NCBI GenBank assembly: GCA_002399765.1
Contig: DHEG01000003.1
Coordinates: 17,930-54,034 of the forward strand
Source: Caryophanales bacterium UBA4856
GTDB lineage: Bacteria; Bacillota_I; Bacilli_A; RFN20; CAG-288
Reading direction: 5' to 3'
Length of the DNA: 36,105 nt
Below, piece by piece: positions 1-7,846 of this stretch. The notes beneath the pieces are model-generated. The model saw nothing but the letters and a program-made list of their open reading frames with translations. It searched no databases and was not told the origin of the DNA. Within the stretch, counting starts at the first letter, position 1, and every line of letters begins with the position of its first letter. The position numbers and the translations under genes are program-made.

Positions 1-2117
1 ATCTCCTGGCGCTTGAAGGAAACCGAAGTGAAGATGTAGTTCATGGTGACCAAAACCGAGACCACCGCCATCCCCAAGGCGATGTAAAGGGAGACCTTGC
101 TCAGGGTGCTCATGAGCTTGGAAAAACTATCGTCGAGATGATGGTCTGCCAATACATCCGAGACGGCAAGGCGATAGAACTTATATGAATATGTCGCTGA
201 GGCAGCGGAAGAGAGGAAGGCTTCATCGGAAGCGGTGATGGCAGACTTCTCTTTGTTTGAAATCGCGAACAGCTTACGGACGGTGGCCTTATCGGGCGTA
301 TGGACGAAGATCGCGTCATATTTGTTTAGGCTCAACGCTTCGTCGTTTTGGGGGATAGCCAAGACCTTGTCGACTATGTCGCTATCCTCGAAGGCCGAGG
401 GAGCCACGAAGACAGACCGGGCGATGCCATTGGCGAAATCGTCCAAGGCCAAGGTGTCCTTGTTCAGCGTATCGGCGCTTTCGCTCCCATAGATCTCTTC
501 GGCATAGTCCTTGTCAAAGCCGGTGTCGACAAGACCGGTTATCCTGAAGGGGCTTACCGAATCGTCAACGGCAAGGTCAATTCTTTGACCTTCCAGATCG
601 GCGAATCCGTTTACATCCTCGCTGGTCCCATCGGACAGGACGATCCCATTGTTCTCAAGCATCGCCAACTGATAATCGGTGATGGCAATGTCATAAGCGT
701 CCTGGGGGAGGGTCCCCTCCAAAAGGCTCAAGCCGGCCTCATCGCCTTCAAAGGCCACGAAACCCGATGGGGTGGCATCGTAAAGACCCGAAGGAGCGTA
801 TTCGGTAGGGAACGAGGCTCCCCTGGCCTTTACCTCAGCCAGCACTTGGTCAGAGCCAAACGCATCTTGCAATTGCTTGAGGTCGTCATCGGAAAGGCTT
901 AGTTCCCCATCGCTTTCCCCATTCGCAAAATACATCTTCTTGCCAGCCACTTTCATGTACCTGTATTGATAAAGGTCGGCAATCGCGGCAAAGGTGTTGT
1001 TGATGTCATAGGTAGATAGGGTGCTGGACAACCCCAGGAAGGTGAAGCTCAGGATTGAGAGGATTATGGTCATCGCCAAGCGGAAGCGATGATGGCCCAT
1101 GGAACTTACGCCCATCTTGAATTCGACTTTCACGGGCATACGCGAATCAACACTTGCGTATTTCTCGTCACTCCCCTGTTTTTCCTTAATTGGCGACTTG
1201 GCAGTGGGCTCAAAGCCCAAGACCGGTTTGTAGATGTCTTCCTCCGTCTCGTCCTCCCGGGCTAGCCGGGCTGGGATCCGTTCCTTGCCATCGAAAAGCA
1301 CATAGGCCGGTCCTTGAATAGAGGAACCTTTGGATAGTGCGCCCAATCCTTCTTCCGAAAGCGCCCCAGCATCATCGACCCTCAATATGCCTGGGGCAAC
1401 CTCAGACACCCTTCCTGACATCCCGACCTTCCTGTCTCCCAACCCGGTAAACGTCTGGTCCCTGACCATCCGGCCATCCCTGAGGGAGATTATCCGATCG
1501 GCATACCTCTCCGCCGCTTCACGATCATGGGTCACGCATATCACGAGCCGCGTCTTTGCCAAAGCCTTCAAAAGGACGAATATCCTGTTTCCGTTGGCAT
1601 GGTCCAAGGCGCCGGTCGGCTCATCGGCAAGAATCAACTTGGGATCCTTGATCAAGGCTCTGGCGATGGCAATCCTTTGCTTTTGGCCACCGGACAGCTG
1701 ACTGGGGAAACGATCCTTTTGCTGGCTTAGGCCCACCTCTTCCAAAGATTGGCAGACCTTTTCCTCCGTGACCTTCTTTCCTTGCAATTCCAAGGCCAAT
1801 GCCACATTCTCATAAACGGTCAGACTGGGCATTACGTTATAGTCCTGAAACACGAAGCCGACATACCGGTTGCGGTAATTGTCGAAGTCTTGTGGCTTGA
1901 AAGCGCTGGAAGACTTCCCGAACAGCACCAGTTCCCCGCTGTCATAGGTATCGATTCCGCCGATGATGTTGAGCAAGGTGGATTTCCCCGATCCGGATTT
2001 CCCCAAGATGAATACAAGCCCGGCATCGGGCAAAGACAAGTTGATGTCTCGCAATGCCTGGACCTGTTCAGTCCCTTTCAACCTATAGGATTTGCAAAGG
2101 TTTTTCGCTTCGATCAT
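1..2117 (-). CDS. ABC transporter ATPase-permease fusion (FtsX/MacB type), 3' end outside window
   Basis: The frame opens at an ATG at 2117 and runs without a stop off the left edge, giving about 705 residues. The N-terminal ATPase has Walker A GKSGSGKST near residues 39-47, a Q-loop in FVFQDYNV, the signature LSGGQKQRIAIARAL, Walker B with LILADEPTGALD, and an H-loop in CVTHD. A linker with an internal stretch of acidic residues leads to a first membrane helix (about residue 350, RLAMTIILSILSFTFLG). A roughly 300-residue extracytoplasmic domain follows, then a second helix ending MNYIFTSVSFKRQE, which is where FtsX permeases normally continue into a K-R-E-I-G-I-L-R-like motif. Single-chain ATPase-FtsX transporters usually export or sense peptides, antibiotics or lipids; the substrate here is unknown. 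The ribosome-binding site is weak (AAGAGAG, then AGGAA next to the ATG). The assignment to the family is secure, the role is not. Confidence 0.9.
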   Translation of the reverse strand, partial: MIEAKNLCKSYRLKGTEQVQALRDINLSLPDAGLVFILGKSGSGKSTLLNIIGGIDTYDSGELVLFGKSSSAFKPQDFDNYRNRYVGFVFQDYNVMPSLTVYENVALALELQGKKVTEEKVCQSLEEVGLSQQKDRFPSQLSGGQKQRIAIARALIKDPKLILADEPTGALDHANGNRIFVLLKALAKTRLVICVTHDREAAERYADRIISLRDGRMVRDQTFTGLGDRKVGMSGRVSEVAPGILRVDDAGALSEEGLGALSKGSSIQGPAYVLFDGKERIPARLAREDETEEDIYKPVLGFEPTAKSPIKEKQGSDEKYASVDSRMPVKVEFKMGVSSMGHHRFRLAMTIILSILSFTFLGLSSTLSTYDINNTFAAIADLYQYRYMKVAGKKMYFANGESDGELSLSDDDLKQLQDAFGSDQVLAEVKARGASFPTEYAPSGLYDATPSGFVAFEGDEAGLSLLEGTLPQDAYDIAITDYQLAMLENNGIVLSDGTSEDVNGFADLEGQRIDLAVDDSVSPFRITGLVDTGFDKDYAEEIYGSESADTLNKDTLALDDFANGIARSVFVAPSAFEDSDIVDKVLAIPQNDEALSLNKYDAIFVHTPDKATVRKLFAISNKEKSAITASDEAFLSSAASATYSYKFYRLAVSDVLADHHLDDSFSKLMSTLSKVSLYIALGMAVVSVLVTMNYIFTSVSFKRQE

Positions 2118-2251
2118 TTCCTGGCTCTCTTAGATATGACTTCCGGACAATAATAGCATTACCAAATAATAAAATTGCCAATATTGCAAAATTCAGCATT
2201 CGTTTAATTTTTACAACTCTTTTTGGGAATAACTGTTCAGTCTTTTAACAT

Positions 2252-2280
2252 TTGACATAAAGCCAAATAAACAATAATGT
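2252..2280 (+). promoter_or_regulatory. Candidate promoter for the lipoprotein gene
   Basis: A perfect TTGACA lies at 2252-2257 and a poor -10 (TAATGT) 17 bases later at 2275-2280, in the AT-rich gap between two divergent genes. Transcription would start only a few bases before the likely ATG, so the mRNA would be almost leaderless. This agrees with the lack of any visible Shine-Dalgarno sequence. The weak -10 keeps confidence low. Confidence 0.25.
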
Positions 2281-2284
2281 CTTG

Positions 2285-3406
2285 ATGATCAAAATGACAC
2301 AGAAAGAAAACAAATCATTGCTGGTTTTGGCTATGGTCGCCATTTCCCTGACTTCTTGTGGCGGGAGTACGCTTTCCATCTCGAACGCTTCTTCCAGTTC
2401 CTCCTCGGTTTCAAGTTCCACCACTGATTCGTCTTCGTCGGTAGACGAAGACCTAATCGACCCATTCCCCGTAAATTTCGTCAGGATGAGCGCCCCAACG
2501 GACTATGAGGGTACCACGCCCTGGGAAGCGTGGAAGACCTTGAGCGACACCAAGGATATCTATTTCCTCATGGATCACAAGATGGGCAATTCCAATTCAT
2601 ACGATGTCGGGTACGGAAAGGTGGACGTCACATATCCGTCCTTGGGCTCTATGGAAGTCTACTCCCAGGATGTCTATACCTTAGGAATATCGGAAGGGAC
2701 TTCCACCTATACCCAGTTCGTTACCAAGGGACAGGTTTTCGGGGACCTCTTGAGTTTCACCGTCAACGGGGCTTCCCGCCAAGTGGAGGACGTAGTCGAC
2801 AAGACCTACAAGACCATCGATTCGAAAACCACAGATGCCTCCGATTTCTCCATCGATGGCACAGGCCTGGATGCTGCGGCGACAGTGAGCGCTTGGGACT
2901 CGCCAAAGTCCTACAAAGATCGCAGTTCGTTTCTGGAAGTGACAGGGCACGACCTTTTCGAACTGACCAATTACTACGTACCCGATACCTCGGCGATACT
3001 CGACGTGGAGGTATCAAGGCTCGGCGAAGACGAGAACGAGGTCGACATGACTTTCTCTACCAACGACGAGGGCGGCAAGACCGATGCCTCGACTTGGTAT
3101 GCCAAAGAGCAGTCCGTCATCCTAGGGGCCACGATCGACTCAGACACCGCAAGGATAACCATCGCCATCAACTCCTTGGCGGTCAAGTTCTATGTCGACG
3201 ATGACTGGAACATTACCAAGACCGAAACAAGCGAGAGCTACACTGCAAACGTCTTTATCGGCAGCAGCACCAATCCCATATCCCTAGACATAACCAACGA
3301 GATGACCACCCTTTTCACCGTCTTCGAAAACGAGAGCGACATCGCTGACAAAAGGGTATGGGATTTCTATGACGAGACCCGTTCCCAGATAGGAAAAGAC
3401 GAATAG
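2285..3406 (+). CDS. Serine-rich putative lipoprotein of unknown function
   Basis: The protein is about 373 residues. It has a basic start (MIKMTQKENK), a hydrophobic stretch (SLLVLAMVAISL) and a lipobox LTSC followed by GG, so it should be lipidated at Cys25 and anchored outside the cytoplasmic membrane. A low-complexity Ser/Thr spacer (about residues 28-55) follows, as is common in Gram-positive lipoproteins. The rest is an acidic, beta-rich-looking domain that I do not recognise (DFSIDGTGLDAA, WYAKEQSVILGA, YTANVFIGSSTNPISL). No Shine-Dalgarno is visible for the ATG at 2285, for the ATG at 2294, or for the upstream TTG at 2282, so the exact start is uncertain. It diverges from the ABC transporter, and a role as its substrate-binding partner is possible but unsupported. 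degV follows after 42 bases. Confidence 0.75.
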   Translation: MIKMTQKENKSLLVLAMVAISLTSCGGSTLSISNASSSSSSVSSSTTDSSSSVDEDLIDPFPVNFVRMSAPTDYEGTTPWEAWKTLSDTKDIYFLMDHKMGNSNSYDVGYGKVDVTYPSLGSMEVYSQDVYTLGISEGTSTYTQFVTKGQVFGDLLSFTVNGASRQVEDVVDKTYKTIDSKTTDASDFSIDGTGLDAAATVSAWDSPKSYKDRSSFLEVTGHDLFELTNYYVPDTSAILDVEVSRLGEDENEVDMTFSTNDEGGKTDASTWYAKEQSVILGATIDSDTARITIAINSLAVKFYVDDDWNITKTETSESYTANVFIGSSTNPISLDITNEMTTLFTVFENESDIADKRVWDFYDETRSQIGKDE

Positions 3407-3448
3407 GATTAAGTGCTAGAATTGTGTCAAAGGAGAATGCACTGATCC

Positions 3449-4375
3449 ATGAAAGTCGCCATTGCTACAGATGACAACGCTCATTTTCCTGATGAGGAAA
3501 CCAAGAGATTAGGTCTGTTCGTGGTTCCGATGCCAATAATAGTGGATGGCCAAGAAAGATACGAAGGCCCCGATTTCAACCAAGATCAATTCTTTGCCCT
3601 CCAGACTTCCGGTCACGACATGCACACCAGCCAGCCCACTCCCGGCAATGTCATGGGCATATGGGACCGGGCTTTGGCCGAGGCCGACCAGGTCCTTTAT
3701 GTACCCATGAGCTCAGGCCTTACCCAAGCAGTCAACACCGCCAAGATGCTCGCTGCCGATGACAAATATGTCGGGAAGGTATTCGTCGTGGACAACCACC
3801 GTATCTCGGTTACTTTAAGGGACTCCATTTACGATGCCTTGGCCTTGGCCAAAGCAGGCCAGGATGCCAAAGGCATCCAGGACTATTTGGAGAAGACGTC
3901 CCACGAATCAAAGATCTACATAATGGTCGATACCCTTAAATACCTGGTAAAGGGCGGGCGCGTCACTCCTTCAGGAGCGGCCTTAGGCGGCTTGCTTCAC
4001 ATAAAGCCGATATTGAAGATAGAGGGCGGAAAACTAGATGCCAAAGCCAAGGCCGTCGGTACCAAGATGGCCGAGCACATGATGATCAACTTCATCGCCG
4101 AGGATGTAGCCAATTTCTTCAAAGGCATCAAGGATCACCTGTCCTTCGGAATGGCCTATACCGCCGACCGGGCCAAAGCCTTGGATTTCAGGAACCAGTT
4201 TGCCCAATCGTTGGGAATCGATCCCACCAGTATCCTGGCCGATCCTCTCTCCCTTTCCATCGCCGTCCATATCGGTCCCGGGGCTTTGGCCGTGACCGTC
4301 TCAAGAGTCGTCGATGAAACACTCATCAAGGAAGCCGAAAGGAGACAGCTTGAAGAGGACAACAAGAAAGCCTAA
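3449..4375 (+). CDS. degV: DegV family fatty-acid-binding protein
   Basis: At 308 residues this is slightly longer than typical DegV/FakB proteins (about 280). It opens with the conserved beta strand and acidic pair (MKVAIATDDNAHFPDE), then carries HTSQPTPGNV, SSGLTQAVNTAK in place of the usual SSGLSGT, a VDNHRIS segment, and the hallmark YLVKGGRVTPSGAALGGLL followed by HIKPIL. DegV proteins bind one fatty acid; FakB members present it to the kinase FakA for phosphorylation and phospholipid synthesis. No fakA is seen here, so the subgroup is open. AAAGGAG at 3429-3435 lies 13 bases before the ATG. An extended -10 (TG, one base, TAGAAT at 3417-3422) could give a promoter of its own. The stop overlaps the stop of the convergent glucosidase by four bases. 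Confidence 0.93.
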   Translation: MKVAIATDDNAHFPDEETKRLGLFVVPMPIIVDGQERYEGPDFNQDQFFALQTSGHDMHTSQPTPGNVMGIWDRALAEADQVLYVPMSSGLTQAVNTAKMLAADDKYVGKVFVVDNHRISVTLRDSIYDALALAKAGQDAKGIQDYLEKTSHESKIYIMVDTLKYLVKGGRVTPSGAALGGLLHIKPILKIEGGKLDAKAKAVGTKMAEHMMINFIAEDVANFFKGIKDHLSFGMAYTADRAKALDFRNQFAQSLGIDPTSILADPLSLSIAVHIGPGALAVTVSRVVDETLIKEAERRQLEEDNKKA

Positions 4376-6009
4376 CCGTAGATCCTGAATTCGTAGGGTT
4401 TAAGGGTATAAGAAGACTGAGTCGCATCGGAAAACAGAACTTGGAGCTTCCCGAGTTTCCTTCTCAGTGCCTTCCCTATTTTTTCCTTGTGTTTTCCAAG
4501 ATTGGCAACGATTGTCAAACTGGCCTTGCCATAGGCCCTTTCGAATGCCAAGACCTCTTCTTTCGTCTTCAAGGCCTCGAAACTTCCATAGGAAAGTTCG
4601 GGATGAGCCTCGCGAAACGAAGAGAGGGAACGGAAGAAAGCGAGGACCGAATCGGGGTCTTCGGACTCAGCGGCGACATTTATCTTTTCGCTCTTGCCAA
4701 AGTTTGGCTTTTGCCACGGTTCAATACCCTTTCGGGTAAAGCCATAGGAAGTGGAGGGGTCAGGCGTAAAGGCCATCGGTATGCGGGAATCATCGCGGTT
4801 GAAGTGCTTGCCGATCAAGTTTCGCACCAAGCGCGAAACCTTTTTGGCCTTCAGCAGGGCCATTAGATTCTTTAGCATTATGTCGCTTGATTCCTCAGGC
4901 TTGAACTTGGCATAGCCCTCGGCGCCCAGTTCCTCTCCCTCAAAGATGAACGGGGTACCTCTAAGCGTCAAGAGAAGCCCCAAAAGCATCTTGGCGCCCA
5001 AGCGTTTATGACGATGATCGACAAACCTCCCTATAGACCTGAGTTGGTCATGGTTTTCAAGATAGTTGGCGTTCCAGTCAAGCCCCGTCTGCCATTTTAT
5101 TATCGATTCCTTTAGATCCTTGGGTTTTGCCATGATTCGGAAGACCTTCTTATCCAAAAGGACGGTCTCGAATTGGAATAGCATGTTCAGCTCCCCGTTC
5201 TTTTGATAGTCGTTGGCTTCACTTATTCCGCATCCGCTGCATTCCCCAATCAAGAACCCATTGTATTTGCTGATGACATCGTCTTGAAATCTCTTAAGCA
5301 ACCTGTGGACACCATCTACATTTGTATAATGCTCAGCCCCTATTCCGCTGAAGCCCTTTTCGTCGCCATCGGCAAAGCTTTCCTTGTAGATCACGTTGAT
5401 CATGTCGCAGCGGAAGCCAGCCACGCCCTTGTCTAGCCAGAACCGCATTATATCCTCCACCGCTTTGATTACAGCCGGATTGCGATAGTTCAAATCGGGT
5501 TGGCTTTCGGAAAACAGGTGCAGGAAGTAGGTGTCATCTTCTCCGGGCACCTGCCCCCAGGCTGATCCGCCGATAACCTGAGTCCAGTTATTCGGATAGG
5601 ACCCGTCTTTTCCCTTCCTGAGAATGTAATAGTCCCTATAAGGCGAATGAGGATCTGTTATGGCGCTCTTAAACCAAGGGTGGTCTATGGAGGTATGGTT
5701 GATGACCAAATCCATTATTATCCCGATGTCCCTCTTGCGAGCTTCCGTCAGAAGTTCGTCAAAATCGGCCATGGTGCCAAAGCGAGGATTGACCTTTTCG
5801 TAGTCGGATATGTCATAGCCCATGTCGCGCATCGGCGATTCATATATTGGATTGAGCCAAATATAACCGGCACCCAGGCTCTTGATATAATCCAATTCCT
5901 CGATTATCCCCTTAAGATCGCCAATTCCATCTCCGTTACCGTCTTTGAACGAAGCAGGATATACCTGATAGACAAAGCCCCTTTTGTAGTCAGGAAAATC
6001 GTTTTTCAT
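4372..6009 (-). CDS. GH13 alpha-glucosidase (oligo-1,6-glucosidase type)
   Basis: This is a cytoplasmic 545-residue glycoside hydrolase (no signal peptide) that should release glucose from the non-reducing end of short alpha-glucans. It has the calcium loop DGNGDGIGD, region I DLVINH, region II GFRCDMIN with the nucleophile Asp202, the acid/base Glu256 in LIGECSG, and region IV ENHDQLR with Asp321. The residue after the nucleophile is Met. In this subfamily that position is usually Val for alpha-1,6 specificity or Ala/Thr for alpha-1,4, so the linkage preference cannot be called. The ATG at 6009 is chosen because AAGAGGG sits about nine bases upstream; the ATG at 6015 is too close. A -10-like TAATAT lies at 6039-6044. 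No sugar transporter is adjacent. The stop overlaps convergent degV. Confidence 0.93.
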   Translation of the reverse strand: MKNDFPDYKRGFVYQVYPASFKDGNGDGIGDLKGIIEELDYIKSLGAGYIWLNPIYESPMRDMGYDISDYEKVNPRFGTMADFDELLTEARKRDIGIIMDLVINHTSIDHPWFKSAITDPHSPYRDYYILRKGKDGSYPNNWTQVIGGSAWGQVPGEDDTYFLHLFSESQPDLNYRNPAVIKAVEDIMRFWLDKGVAGFRCDMINVIYKESFADGDEKGFSGIGAEHYTNVDGVHRLLKRFQDDVISKYNGFLIGECSGCGISEANDYQKNGELNMLFQFETVLLDKKVFRIMAKPKDLKESIIKWQTGLDWNANYLENHDQLRSIGRFVDHRHKRLGAKMLLGLLLTLRGTPFIFEGEELGAEGYAKFKPEESSDIMLKNLMALLKAKKVSRLVRNLIGKHFNRDDSRIPMAFTPDPSTSYGFTRKGIEPWQKPNFGKSEKINVAAESEDPDSVLAFFRSLSSFREAHPELSYGSFEALKTKEEVLAFERAYGKASLTIVANLGKHKEKIGKALRRKLGKLQVLFSDATQSSYTLKPYEFRIYG

Positions 6010-6015
6010 CCTCAT

Positions 6016-6343
6016 TACCCTCTTGAGAGAAACCGCTCATATTATCGGGTCAAAACGCCATCATTAAAAGTCAAAACCATCAAAGCGGCAAAACGAACGA
6101 TCGCCGCTTTGGAATCAAAGACCAAAAGCGCTAAATCGATAGCGCCCGCATAAATCACAGCCGCAAAATAACTGAAGAGCAAAGCAAGCAATTCCAAGGG
6201 ACCTGTCCATATAAAAGAAACATTCCGAACCTTTCGGGCCCTTTTGCCGCGCCAATCCCATGAGTCTTCTATGCCCTCGTCCTGTTGGTCGGTATTGCCG
6301 TGTCGCTGTGGCTTGCCCATAGCGACTGGAAGGGAGGCGGAAA
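6016..6343. other. Spacer with probable decayed coding fragments
   Basis: No convincing intact gene is seen. On the plus strand, the end of the region encodes a hydrophobic helix and polar tail (VFYALVLLVGIAVSLWLAH, then SDWKGGGK). It has no proper start because a TGA lies just upstream, and its TGA stop overlaps the ATG at 6344 as in coupled operon genes. This looks like the last piece of a lost membrane-protein gene. On the minus strand, a frame ending near 6042 encodes two hydrophobic segments (LELLALLFSYFAAVIYAG and IVRFAALMVL) but has no credible start. The glucosidase promoter must also lie here. Confidence 0.4.
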
Positions 6344-6658
6344 ATGATTAGGAAATATTCTGTTCTTATGGGTCGTGTTGAAGGGAATAGTCGTTTTCAT
6401 CCTCATGTTGTTGTTGGATATGATCAAGGTAAGCTTGTTACTGTTAATTTGACTTCTGAGTCAAAGGTGAAGGGAAAGAGGGTTTACAGGCTTTATAAAA
6501 ATCCAAAGGTTTCTTATGCCGTTAATGAACTTTATATTAAGCCTCTCGGCGAATATCAACTTCCTGAAGGTAAATGGGTTGTGAGTGGGAAGGATAAGAA
6601 AATATTAGATAGGATTTATTTTTCTAATGTTGGGAAACCTTTGAAAGTTCATAAATGA
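6344..6658 (+). CDS. Small protein of unknown function, AT-rich codon use
   Basis: This encodes 104 residues and is preceded by a good ribosome-binding site (GGGAGGCGG), so it is probably translated. The protein is basic and beta-rich (YSVLMGRVEGNSRFHPHVVVG, then KLVTVNLTSESKVKGKRVYR) and has no membrane segment. Codons are strongly A/T-ending (ATT, GTT, CTT, TTT, AAA), unlike the C/G-ending codons of nearly every neighbour, which suggests recent acquisition. The layout loosely recalls small PemK-like or mobile-element proteins that begin with a reading of the type K-Y-x-V and a H-P-H-V stretch, but I do not recognise a family. It sits between a decayed membrane-gene end and a strong hairpin, within 500 bases of an integrase remnant and tRNA-Trp. 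A toxin or element-encoded regulator is a guess only. Confidence 0.65.
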   Translation: MIRKYSVLMGRVEGNSRFHPHVVVGYDQGKLVTVNLTSESKVKGKRVYRLYKNPKVSYAVNELYIKPLGEYQLPEGKWVVSGKDKKILDRIYFSNVGKPLKVHK

Positions 6659-6659
6659 A

Positions 6660-6707
6660 AAACAAGCGTGTATCTAGATCACATGCTAGATATCTTCGCG
6701 CTTGTTT
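6660..6707 (+). terminator. Bipartite hairpin after the AT-rich gene
   Basis: A perfect nine-base outer stem (AAACAAGCG at 6660-6668 with CGCTTGTTT at 6699-6707) encloses a perfect seven-base inner stem (TATCTAG at 6671-6677 with CTAGATA at 6686-6692). It begins directly after the stop codon. The downstream tract TTGTTTAGTT is only moderately T-rich, so it may be an imperfect terminator or an mRNA-stabilising end rather than a classical intrinsic terminator. Confidence 0.6.
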
Positions 6708-6743
6708 AGTTGAATTGTGTCATGAAAGGAGGTGAAAGTCAAC

Positions 6744-7223
6744 ATGGTTAAGCTTCCGTGGTTGTCGGCGTACTTCCCGGTCTTGCTGTATCCGTTCTAC
6801 TGGCTCTTCCTCCTTTGCTTCTATTTCCTCTACCTGCCCATATATTCCGTCTTCCCTCTCTTCGGCCCCTTCCGGTCCGTGGGGTCTTTGGTCAGGTTCT
6901 ACGAGAGGCATACGTCCCGGGTGAGGCAAGACCTGGAGTTCGACAGGGAAGACGGGAAGGCACGGAGGGGCATAATCGACATAAGGTCCTATTTAGGCCA
7001 TTCCTCGTCGACCGTGACCGAGAAGCATTGCATCCGCGAGATGGACGAGAGGAAGGTTGAGGTAGCGGACCTCTTCGAGAGAATCTATTTGGGCGATAAT
7101 TTCCGAAAGTTGTTGCCGGAAATAAAAAAGTGCCCATTTCATGGGCATTTTTCTCTTCATGGCGGGGGAACAAGGAATCGAACCCTGAACAGCGGTTTTG
7201 GAGACCGCAGTTATACCTTTTAA
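6744..7223 (+). pseudogene. Chimeric remnant: membrane segment joined to tyrosine-recombinase C-terminus
   Basis: The ATG at 6744 has an excellent ribosome-binding site (AAAGGAGGTG at 6725-6734). Residues 1-45 are strongly hydrophobic and aromatic (FPVLLYPFYWLFLLCFYFLY). From about residue 75 the sequence changes to DIRSYLGHSSSTVTEKHC, then an alpha-helical tail. That part aligns position by position with the box II end of tyrosine recombinases (L-G-H-S-S, six residues, then the catalytic Tyr). His, codon CAT, stands where the Tyr nucleophile should be, and no Arg-rich core is present upstream. The frame has no stop of its own: it runs through a terminator hairpin and into the antisense of tRNA-Trp before ending at 7221-7223. 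I read it as a dead fusion left by an element that used the tRNA 3' end. Confidence 0.45.
7124..7152. terminator. Bidirectional intrinsic terminator
   Basis: TGCCCAT (7131-7137) pairs with ATGGGCA (7141-7147) around a three-base loop. Six A's on one side (7124-7129) and five T's on the other (7148-7152) give a T-tract in both directions. It ends the tRNA-Trp transcript on the minus strand a few bases past the CCA, and would stop plus-strand transcription from the integrase remnant. Confidence 0.8.
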
Positions 7224-7233
7224 CTATTCCCCC
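7160..7233 (-). tRNA. tRNA-Trp (anticodon CCA), CCA end encoded
   Basis: The minus strand folds into a full cloverleaf: acceptor GGGGGAA/TTCCCCC, D stem GTTA/TAAC, anticodon stem GCGGT/ACCGC with loop CTCCAAA, and T arm CAGGG-TTCGATT-CCTTG. The discriminator is G and the 3' CCA is encoded. Anticodon CCA (bases 7199-7201 on the plus strand) reads only TGG, in line with TGA being used as a stop in this genome. It lies 37 bases downstream of the GNAT gene and may be cotranscribed with it. The 3' half is a typical integration target for tyrosine recombinases, and a recombinase remnant sits right beside it. Confidence 0.96.
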
Positions 7234-7270
7234 ATAATCGGGCCTGAATATTTAACCGCAATTCAAGCCA

Positions 7271-7837
7271 TTAAACAACACCTTGTTTATTGCGAGACCA
7301 CTCGTCCCGGGAAAGCATGAAGTGATTGACGAGGAAGGTACCGGAAGCAAACTTGGTAGGCTCGACGTCCTTGCCGATAAAGGCAAAGCCCAATTTTTTG
7401 GCCACGCCCATGCTCCTGTCGTTTCCCTCGAAGATGTCCAAATACAGGGCCTTGGCATTCAGGACAGCGAAGCAGTACCGCAACACTTTCCCAACTGCCT
7501 CGGGCATCAACCCCTGTCCCCAATAGTCCTTGCTAAGCACATAGCCAATTTCGAAGCCGAAAAGAGGGCGAAAAACGGACCCGACACCAAGGATGTCCTT
7601 GATGCCGATGGTACCGATCATTTTCCCCGAAGCCCTGAGCTCCAAGGCAAAGATGCTTTGGGTCGTGGCGGAGAGAAGACGGTTCAAGACGAACCGCGAT
7701 TCGGCCAAAGAGGAATGATGGATCCAGCCCGCGCTCTCCCCGACTCCCTTAACCTTGCAGTATTCGTGGAAGTCGTCTAGGTCAGCGCGAGAGAGCGGTC
7801 TTAGCCTCAGCCTTTCGGTCGTGATGACCGGTAGCAT
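7271..7837 (-). CDS. GNAT N-acetyltransferase, RimJ/RimL type
   Basis: This 188-residue protein starts with the usual TTERLRLRPLSRADLDDF strand-helix. It carries the acetyl-CoA-binding region (FEIGYVLSKDYWGQGLMPEA) and the late VLNAKALYLDIFEGNDRSM-GVAKKLGF segment typical of ribosomal-protein-type acetyltransferases. It would transfer acetyl from acetyl-CoA to an amine such as a protein N-terminus; the acceptor cannot be read from sequence. The ATG at 7837 has a modest AAGG site about eight bases upstream and lies nine bases after the yqeY stop, so the two are cotranscribed. tRNA-Trp follows. Confidence 0.9.
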   Translation of the reverse strand: MLPVITTERLRLRPLSRADLDDFHEYCKVKGVGESAGWIHHSSLAESRFVLNRLLSATTQSIFALELRASGKMIGTIGIKDILGVGSVFRPLFGFEIGYVLSKDYWGQGLMPEAVGKVLRYCFAVLNAKALYLDIFEGNDRSMGVAKKLGFAFIGKDVEPTKFASGTFLVNHFMLSRDEWSRNKQGVV

Positions 7838-7846
7838 ATGAAAACC

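Noticed and set aside
348..902. Plus-strand frame of 184 codons near the left edge
   Set aside because: It lies opposite the ABC transporter, whose minus-strand frame gives clear Walker, signature and FtsX features.
2160..2200. Inverted repeat around TTGC/GCAA in the divergent spacer
   Set aside because: Only four bases pair, and the surrounding AT-rich sequence makes this likely by chance.
6042..6320. Minus-strand frame of 92 codons upstream of the glucosidase
   Set aside because: Its second half is hydrophobic but it has no good start or ribosome-binding site and its first half mirrors another coding-like fragment. It is kept only as part of the decayed spacer.
6016..6700. att direct repeat of the tRNA-Trp 3' end
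   Set aside because: No convincing copy of the terminal tRNA bases was found. GGGAGGCGGAA near 6330 is just the ribosome-binding site of the gene at 6344.
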